Below, one piece after another: positions 58,784-64,000 of a DNA stretch of 64,000 bases (positions are counted from its first letter, which is position 1; every line of letters begins with the position of its first letter). The DNA comes from JAHTBL01 sp038532735 (GTDB lineage Bacteria; Pseudomonadota; Alphaproteobacteria; Rhodobacterales; Rhodobacteraceae): assembly GCA_038532735.1 (NCBI GenBank), contig JBCBAC010000002.1, forward strand, positions 124,001-188,000, in the 5' to 3' direction. Below the pieces are notes generated by a model, which searched no databases, was not told the DNA's origin, and saw only the letters and a program-made list of their open reading frames with translations. Both the position numbers and the translations under genes were made by a program.

Positions 58784-61218
58784 TCTGCAGCCTCCAGCAT
58801 AAGATTGGCGAGGGGCTGGTAGCTGTCCGCCTTCTCAGAGACATGCTCGGCCCAGGGGTCCTTGCGATAGATGGATTGCGACAGCTCGAACCGCTCGATC
58901 AAAGCCGCGCGTTCCTCCAGATCATCGATAACGCGTTCCTTGACCCAGTCGAGGCCAACCTTCGCGATGAACTTGTAAGGGCGATCCAGATACTTTGCGT
59001 TCTCACGATAGAGCTGGACAAAGGCGACCGTCAGATCAATCGCTTCCTGCTCCGTCGGCGCCTTAGCAAGCGCTTCCGTCTCTTTGAGGTCCATACCGGC
59101 GGCACCGCCGACACTCACCTCATAGCCACTGTCCACGCAGATGACGCCGACATCCTTGCACGTCGCCTCTGCGCAGTTGCGCGGGCAACCCGAGACAGCC
59201 AGCTTCACCTTATGAGGCGTCCAAGAGCCCCAAAGTGCCTTCTCCAGCTTGATGCCCAAACCGGTGCTGTCTTGCGTGCCAAAGCGGCAATGATCGGTGC
59301 CGACACAGGTCTTCACTGTGCGCAGCCCCTTGGAATAGGCATGGCCAGACACCATACCCGCCGCGTTCAGATCCGCCCAAATCGCGGGCAGATCCTCGCC
59401 CTTCACACCCAGCAAGTCGATCCGCTGACCACCGGTCACCTTAACCGTCGGCACATTGTATTTGTCCGCAGCATCCGCAATCGCGCGCAGCTCTTTGGCG
59501 TTGGTGATCCCGCCCCACATCCGCGGCACAACACTGAACGTGCCGTCTTTCTGAATGTTGGCGTGCTTGCGCTCGTTGATGAACCGGCTTTGCGGATCGT
59601 CCTGATACTCCAGCGGCCAGTCAGCCAGCAGATAGAAGTTCAAAGCCGGGCGGCAGACGTGACACCCGCAAGAGGTGTTCCAACCGCATTCCTGCATGAC
59701 CGCCGCCATCGACGTCAGCTTTTGCGACTTGATCATCCGGCGCACATCTTCATGGGTCATCTCGGTGCAGCCGCAAACCGATTGCGCAACTGGGATCACA
59801 AAGTCATCGCCCAGCGTGACAGCCAGCACCTGCTCAACAAGCCCGGTGCATGTCCCGCAAGAGGCCGACGCTTTCGTCGTCGCCTTGATGGCCCCTAGGT
59901 CGGTCGAACCCGCCGCAATCGCATCTTCGATCTGCCCTTTGGAAATGCCGTTACAGCCACAGATTTCCGCATCACGCGGTAAGGCTGCAACGGCTGAGAG
60001 AGGGTCCGCAGTGTCGCCCCCCTGATAGGCTGGCCCAAAGATCAAAGTCTCCCGCATCTCGGCGATGTCGGTCTTGTCCTTGATCAGACCGTAGAACCAA
60101 TTGCTGTCAGCCGTGTCGCCATACATCACAGCACCGACCAGCGCGTTGTCCTCGACCACGAGGCGGCGATAAACGCCCCGCGCCGGATCACGGAACACGA
60201 TGTCCTCACGCCCCTCGCCATCCGAGAAGTCGCCAGCGCTAAACAAATCGCAGCCCGTGACCTTCAACTTGGTCGACAGCTCTTTCTGAACAAAAGCCGC
60301 CTCCTCTCCAAGGAGGGTCTGGGCTGCGACCTTGGCCTGATCGTAAAGCGGTGCGACCAGTCCAAAAATAGCACCTTGGTGTTCCACGCATTCGCCGACG
60401 GCCAGCACATCCGCGTCCGAGGTGATCATCTGGTCATCCACATGGATGCCTTTGCCAACGGCCAGCCCAGCCTCCTGCGCCAAAGCGACATTCGGGCGGA
60501 TGCCCACGGCCATCACCAGCAGATCGCAGGGCAGCTCCGTGCCGTCATCAAGCAACAGCGCGCGAACCTTGCCATTCTTGCCCAGTATCTCTTTCGAGTT
60601 GGCAGAGCATTTCACCGTAATGCCCTTATCAATCAGGGCTTTGCGCAACAGATACCCGGCAGCCTCGTCCAGCTGCCGCTCCATCAGGTGGCCCATGATA
60701 TGCACGACCGTCACGTCGACCCCGCGCGCAGCCATGCCCGCCGCAGCTTCCAGGCCCAGCAGACCGCCGCCAATGACGACGACCTTGTTATCCGGTCCCA
60801 TGGCCATCATCTGCTCGGTGTCTTCCAGATCGCGGTAGGCGATCACGCCCTCCAGATCATGGCCCGGCAGCGGGATCATGAACGGGTTTGAGCCCGTTCC
60901 AAACATCAGCTTGTCGTAAGCCAACACATCGCCATTCGCCGCCGTCACCGTTTTGGCCGCACGATCAATCTTCGCCACGCGCTCGCCAAAGCGACAGGTC
61001 ACGCCATGCTCAGCATACCAGGCATCATCATGAGTGACGATTTCCTCATATGTCTTGTCCCCGGCCAAAACCGGCGACAGCATGATGCGATTGTAATTCC
61101 CGCGCGGCTCAGCATTGAACAGCGTGATGTTATAAGCGTCGGGGGCCGTCTCGACGAGGTGCTCAATCGCACGCCCCGTCGCCATACCCGCGCCGATAAT
61201 GATGAGGTTCTGCGTCAT
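58780..61218 (-). CDS. nirB: Nitrite reductase large subunit NirB
   Basis: An 812-residue assimilatory nitrite reductase. The FAD/NAD(P)H-binding half begins IIIGAGMATGRAIEHL; BFD-type [2Fe-2S] cysteines are C420, C422, C454 and C457, with a second Cys cluster at 482-522. The sulfite reductase-like half carries the siroheme-[4Fe-4S] ligands C638, C644, C678 and C682 (CVGTDHC, SGCPRNC). It converts nitrite to ammonium with six electrons. ATG 61218 was chosen over the GTG nine bases upstream because GGAG is correctly placed. 5 nt separate it from the nrtCD stop. Confidence 0.96.
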   Translation of the reverse strand: MTQNLIIIGAGMATGRAIEHLVETAPDAYNITLFNAEPRGNYNRIMLSPVLAGDKTYEEIVTHDDAWYAEHGVTCRFGERVAKIDRAAKTVTAANGDVLAYDKLMFGTGSNPFMIPLPGHDLEGVIAYRDLEDTEQMMAMGPDNKVVVIGGGLLGLEAAAGMAARGVDVTVVHIMGHLMERQLDEAAGYLLRKALIDKGITVKCSANSKEILGKNGKVRALLLDDGTELPCDLLVMAVGIRPNVALAQEAGLAVGKGIHVDDQMITSDADVLAVGECVEHQGAIFGLVAPLYDQAKVAAQTLLGEEAAFVQKELSTKLKVTGCDLFSAGDFSDGEGREDIVFRDPARGVYRRLVVEDNALVGAVMYGDTADSNWFYGLIKDKTDIAEMRETLIFGPAYQGGDTADPLSAVAALPRDAEICGCNGISKGQIEDAIAAGSTDLGAIKATTKASASCGTCTGLVEQVLAVTLGDDFVIPVAQSVCGCTEMTHEDVRRMIKSQKLTSMAAVMQECGWNTSCGCHVCRPALNFYLLADWPLEYQDDPQSRFINERKHANIQKDGTFSVVPRMWGGITNAKELRAIADAADKYNVPTVKVTGGQRIDLLGVKGEDLPAIWADLNAAGMVSGHAYSKGLRTVKTCVGTDHCRFGTQDSTGLGIKLEKALWGSWTPHKVKLAVSGCPRNCAEATCKDVGVICVDSGYEVSVGGAAGMDLKETEALAKAPTEQEAIDLTVAFVQLYRENAKYLDRPYKFIAKVGLDWVKERVIDDLEERAALIERFELSQSIYRKDPWAEHVSEKADSYQPLANLMLEAAE

Positions 61219-61223
61219 CGCTT

Positions 61224-62921
61224 TCACTCCGCTGCGACCGCTTCAGGAGCGGGCTTTGGCTTCGGTTTGGGCTTGGCGCCGTGCTCGTATTCTTCAAGGA
61301 AATCAAGAACGTCCTGACGGTAGGTATAGTAGTCAGGATGCTCCAGAAGCGCCTTGCGCGTGCGCGGACGCGGCAGATCGACATCGACGATCTTGCCGAT
61401 GGTCGCCTGCGGACCGTTCGTCATCATGACCACGCGGTCTGCCAGCAAAATCGCCTCGTCCACGTCATGGGTGACACAGATCGCTGTGACTTTCGTCCGC
61501 GACCAGACTTCCATCAGAACTTCCTGAAGTTCCCAGCGCGTCAGGCTGTCGAGCATGCCGAACGGCTCGTCCAGCAGCAGCAGCTTGGGCGAAAGCGCAA
61601 AAGCCCGCGCAATACCGACGCGCTGCTTCATGCCGTTCGACAAGGATGCCGCCTGCTTGTCCATGCTGTCAGCCAGACCAACCCGCTCAAGGTAGTATTC
61701 CACCACGTCCTGACGCTCGGCCATGCTCGCCTTGGGATAGACGCGGTCCACCCCGATTGAGACATTCTCTTTCGCCGTTAGCCAAGGGAAGAGGTTGGGC
61801 GATTGGAACACAACGGCCCGCTCAGGGTCCGCGCCTTCCACATGGCGCCCGTCCAGCTTGATCGCCCCTTTGGAGATACCATTAAGGCCCGCCGCCATCG
61901 TCAGCACGGTGGACTTACCGCAGCCCGAATGCCCGATCAGGCTGATAAACTCGCCCTTGTTGACCTTCAGATCGAAGTCTTCCACGACCGTCAAAGGGCC
62001 TTTTGGCGTCGGATACACCTTATGAAGCTGCGAAAAGTCGAGGAAACGATCTTCGATCATCCCTTCCTGCGCTTTGGCAACCGCCGCAGGCACCCCGTGG
62101 ATCGGCGTCACATTCGGCAACAGGCGGGTGCCTTCGACCTTCGCAGCAACGCCCACATCCATCAGGTATTTCGTGACCTGCGCCCGCAGCGCCTTGAACG
62201 TCTCGTCATGGTTCATCGCACCACGATCACGCGGACGCGGGATCGTGACCTTGACCGGATGGGCCAGCGTCCCATCCGGGTTCAGCGGAATGATGCGATC
62301 CGCCAGAAGGATGGCTTCATCCACATCATTCGTGATCAGAATGCAGGTCTTCTTGTCCTGCTCCCAAATCTCCAAAATCTCATCGGCCAGATTGGCCCGC
62401 GTCAGCGCATCCAAGGCCGACAACGGCTCATCCAACAACAGCATCTCAGGGTTCATCGCCAGCGCTCGCGCCACAGCAACCCGCTGGCGCATCCCGCCCG
62501 ACAGCTCCGCCGGACGGCGCGCGACTGCGTGGCTCAGCCCGACCATGCCAACATAGTGGTCGATCTTGGCCTGCCGCTCTGCCTTCGACAGCTTCGGGAA
62601 GACCGCGTCGACTGCCAGCCCGATATTGCCGCCCACCGTCAGCCACGGCATCAGCGAGTAGCTTTGGAACACCAGCCCCCGCTCCGGCCCAGGGCCAGTG
62701 ATCGGCGCGCCTTTGAAAGTTACCTCACCGCTATCGGGCATCTCCAACCCTGCGATCAGGTTCATCAGAGTGGATTTCCCGGTGCCGGAAAATCCAAGGA
62801 TGGCAACAAACTCGCCTTCTTCAATCTCAAGGTTGATCCCCTTGAGCACTTCGGCGCGCGCAGTGCCCTCGCCGAAGCCTTTGTTGACGTCTGTGAAGCT
62901 GAGAATGCTCATGTCGCTCAC
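61224..62921 (-). CDS. nrtCD: Nitrate ABC transporter ATPase, two fused ABC domains (NrtC/NrtD type)
   Basis: A 565-residue protein with two complete ATPase domains in one chain. Domain 1 is about residues 1-250 (GFSGTGKST, LSGGMRQRVAVARAL, LLLDEPLSALD). Domain 2 is about 280-545 (GHSGCGKST, LSNGMKQRVGIARAF, LLLDEPFGMLD). Cyanobacterial NrtC instead has a binding-protein-like C-terminus, absent here. The end is rich in Lys and Pro (AKPKPKPKPAPEA). The GTG start (62921) overlaps the nrtB stop by 4 nt; ATG 62912 is an alternative. It supplies energy for nitrate uptake that feeds nasA. Confidence 0.92.
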   Translation of the reverse strand: MSDMSILSFTDVNKGFGEGTARAEVLKGINLEIEEGEFVAILGFSGTGKSTLMNLIAGLEMPDSGEVTFKGAPITGPGPERGLVFQSYSLMPWLTVGGNIGLAVDAVFPKLSKAERQAKIDHYVGMVGLSHAVARRPAELSGGMRQRVAVARALAMNPEMLLLDEPLSALDALTRANLADEILEIWEQDKKTCILITNDVDEAILLADRIIPLNPDGTLAHPVKVTIPRPRDRGAMNHDETFKALRAQVTKYLMDVGVAAKVEGTRLLPNVTPIHGVPAAVAKAQEGMIEDRFLDFSQLHKVYPTPKGPLTVVEDFDLKVNKGEFISLIGHSGCGKSTVLTMAAGLNGISKGAIKLDGRHVEGADPERAVVFQSPNLFPWLTAKENVSIGVDRVYPKASMAERQDVVEYYLERVGLADSMDKQAASLSNGMKQRVGIARAFALSPKLLLLDEPFGMLDSLTRWELQEVLMEVWSRTKVTAICVTHDVDEAILLADRVVMMTNGPQATIGKIVDVDLPRPRTRKALLEHPDYYTYRQDVLDFLEEYEHGAKPKPKPKPAPEAVAAE

Positions 62922-63991
62922 CGGTTCGCCGAGAAGGTGAACATCGACTGAAGCGCATACATCACGCGGTCCAGCATGAAGCCGATGATGCCGATGGTGA
63001 AGACGGCAACCATGATCTTGGCTAGCGACTGGCTCGATCCGTTCTGGAACTCATCCCAAACGAACTTGCCCAATCCGGGGTTCTGGGCCAGCATCTCTGC
63101 CGCGATCAGAACCATCCAGCCAACGCCGAGGCTGAGGCGCAGACCGGTAAAGATGAGCGGCAAGGCCGAGGGCAGCACCAGCTTGGTGATCTTAGAATAA
63201 GTGCTCATTTTCAGCACCTTGGAGACACTCACCAGATCCTTGTCGATGGACGACACGCCCAGCGCGGTGTTGATCAGCGTGGGCCAAAGCGAGCACAACG
63301 TCACCGTGATCGCCGAGATCAGGAAGGATTTCGAGAACCAGCCGTCATTCGTCACATAAAGCGCCGAAACGACCATGGTCACGATGGGCAACCATGCCAG
63401 CGGGCTGACAGGCTTGAAGATTTGGATCAGCGGGTTGATGGCTGCATTTGCCGTGGCAGACAAGCCCGCCATGATCCCCAGCGGGATCGCAACAACAGAG
63501 GCGATCAGGAAGCCGAAGAAGACCGTTTTGATCGAAGTCCAGATTTGATCGTAATAGGTCGGCTTACCGGTATAAACGCGCTCTTTCACACGGTCCGCCT
63601 GACCGTCTGCAACAAGCTTGGCATTCCGCTCATCCTGACGGACATAAAACGCGGCTTCTTTCTCTTTCTCGCGAACGGCATCTGCGTGCAGATTGCCAAC
63701 CTGCTCCCAAACCTGCGCAGGACCGGGCACAGCGCCCAGCGATGTCTGAACGCGCGGTGCAAGCGTGCCCCACGCTATCAGGAAAACGAGAACCGCCAGA
63801 ACAGGAACCCCCAGCAGGCGCCAAATCTCGCTCATCTGGGCGCGCGGGTTGTCTCCGGCGGCGGCTTTCAGAACAGGGGTCATCCAGGACAAGCCCAAAA
63901 CCTGAAACCAGCCATCGGCCTTGTTGATCAGGGTAAATCTGCGGGCTTTGCGGGCTTCTCGGTCGAGGGTATCGGGATCAATCGCAGTCAT
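62918..63991 (-). CDS. nrtB: Nitrate ABC transporter permease NrtB
   Basis: A 357-residue inner-membrane permease. A long cytosolic N-terminus (about 45 residues) leads to helix 1 (LLGVPVLAVLVFLIAWGTL), a periplasmic loop of about 80 residues, and a binding-protein-dependent transport domain with the ATPase-contacting EAA loop (LKMSTYSKITKLVLPSALPLIFTGL). At the right-hand edge only 9 nt lie upstream of its ATG, so any preceding substrate-binding gene (nrtA) is outside the window. First visible gene of the nitrate assimilation operon. Confidence 0.92.
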   Translation of the reverse strand: MTAIDPDTLDREARKARRFTLINKADGWFQVLGLSWMTPVLKAAAGDNPRAQMSEIWRLLGVPVLAVLVFLIAWGTLAPRVQTSLGAVPGPAQVWEQVGNLHADAVREKEKEAAFYVRQDERNAKLVADGQADRVKERVYTGKPTYYDQIWTSIKTVFFGFLIASVVAIPLGIMAGLSATANAAINPLIQIFKPVSPLAWLPIVTMVVSALYVTNDGWFSKSFLISAITVTLCSLWPTLINTALGVSSIDKDLVSVSKVLKMSTYSKITKLVLPSALPLIFTGLRLSLGVGWMVLIAAEMLAQNPGLGKFVWDEFQNGSSQSLAKIMVAVFTIGIIGFMLDRVMYALQSMFTFSANR

Positions 63992-64000
63992 CTGCTTGGT

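Noticed and set aside
1..64000. Search for insertion sequences, CRISPR arrays, phage genes and rRNA
   Set aside because: No transposase, integrase, regularly spaced repeats or rRNA sequence was seen.

Overview
The window looks like chromosome from a marine Rhodobacterales (Roseobacter-type) alphaproteobacterium. This is inferred from gene content and order, not from a database search. The pointers are a class I lysyl-tRNA synthetase, the leuA-mreBCD-mrdA-rodA order, a prokaryotic FeS cryptochrome (CryB type) behind a short-chain dehydrogenase, a complete TctABC transporter, a nrtB-nrtCD-nirBD-nasA-cysG nitrate assimilation operon, and moderately high GC by eye. Genes are packed tightly. I see no insertion sequence, prophage, CRISPR array or rRNA, so most of the window is ordinary core chromosome with some niche-specific blocks.

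Layout: 1-364 is a non-coding leader with a G-rich hairpin and a candidate LexA/promoter region ahead of uvrB (365-2548). 2.5-8.1 kb holds small or accessory genes: a zinc-ribbon protein, a membrane protein, UspA with an FNR-type box, a secreted barrel-like protein, a HugZ-like flavin protein, a 763-residue beta-helix protein and a DUF4864 protein. 8.1-17.2 kb holds lysK, a TerB-like gene, a PBP4-type carboxypeptidase, an EamA transporter, nadD, a metalloprotease, ettA, an alpha/beta-hydrolase-like pseudoenzyme and a cold-shock gene. 17.2-32.8 kb holds tesA divergent from a YbbA/YbbP-type ABC system, a gltX-MATE pair, a Tat-exported metallo-beta-lactamase-fold protein, nadE, a MORN-repeat protein, an aldehyde dehydrogenase-SDR pair and an SDR-cryB pair.

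32.8-41.3 kb is the growth and shape block. leuA is preceded by a previously unannotated leader peptide with five consecutive leucine codons and two competing stem-loops, which is a credible transcription attenuator. The elongasome operon mreB-mreC-mreD-mrdA-rodA follows, with a hydroxyacid dehydrogenase gene attached. 41.3-48.8 kb has a DNA glycosylase-SseB pair, nhaA, and a capsule-export/Kdo block (kpsT-like, kpsE-like, kdsA, phosphohexomutase) that lacks a visible kpsM. 48.9-53.5 kb has a BON-MscS channel, tRNA-Gln(UUG) with its own promoter, and tctCBA. 53.5-64.0 kb, on the minus strand, is the nitrate assimilation operon. It is read from nrtB (near the right edge) through a fused nrtCD ATPase, nirB, nirD, nasA and an uncharacterised TrpD2/YbiB-like gene to cysG, which makes the siroheme that nirB needs. 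Almost every junction in it is a 4-nt start/stop overlap.

The signals most worth a second look are the leucine attenuator (32891-33027), a hairpin that buries the start codon of the 15834 gene while exposing its ribosome-binding site, the G-quadruplex-in-hairpin at 53-119, the 11-bp hairpin at the predicted 5' end of the mreB mRNA, the FNR box upstream of uspA, and the TrpD2-like gene embedded in the nitrate operon. I did not find a wholly new multi-gene system. The novelty here is mainly regulatory RNA and DNA structure.
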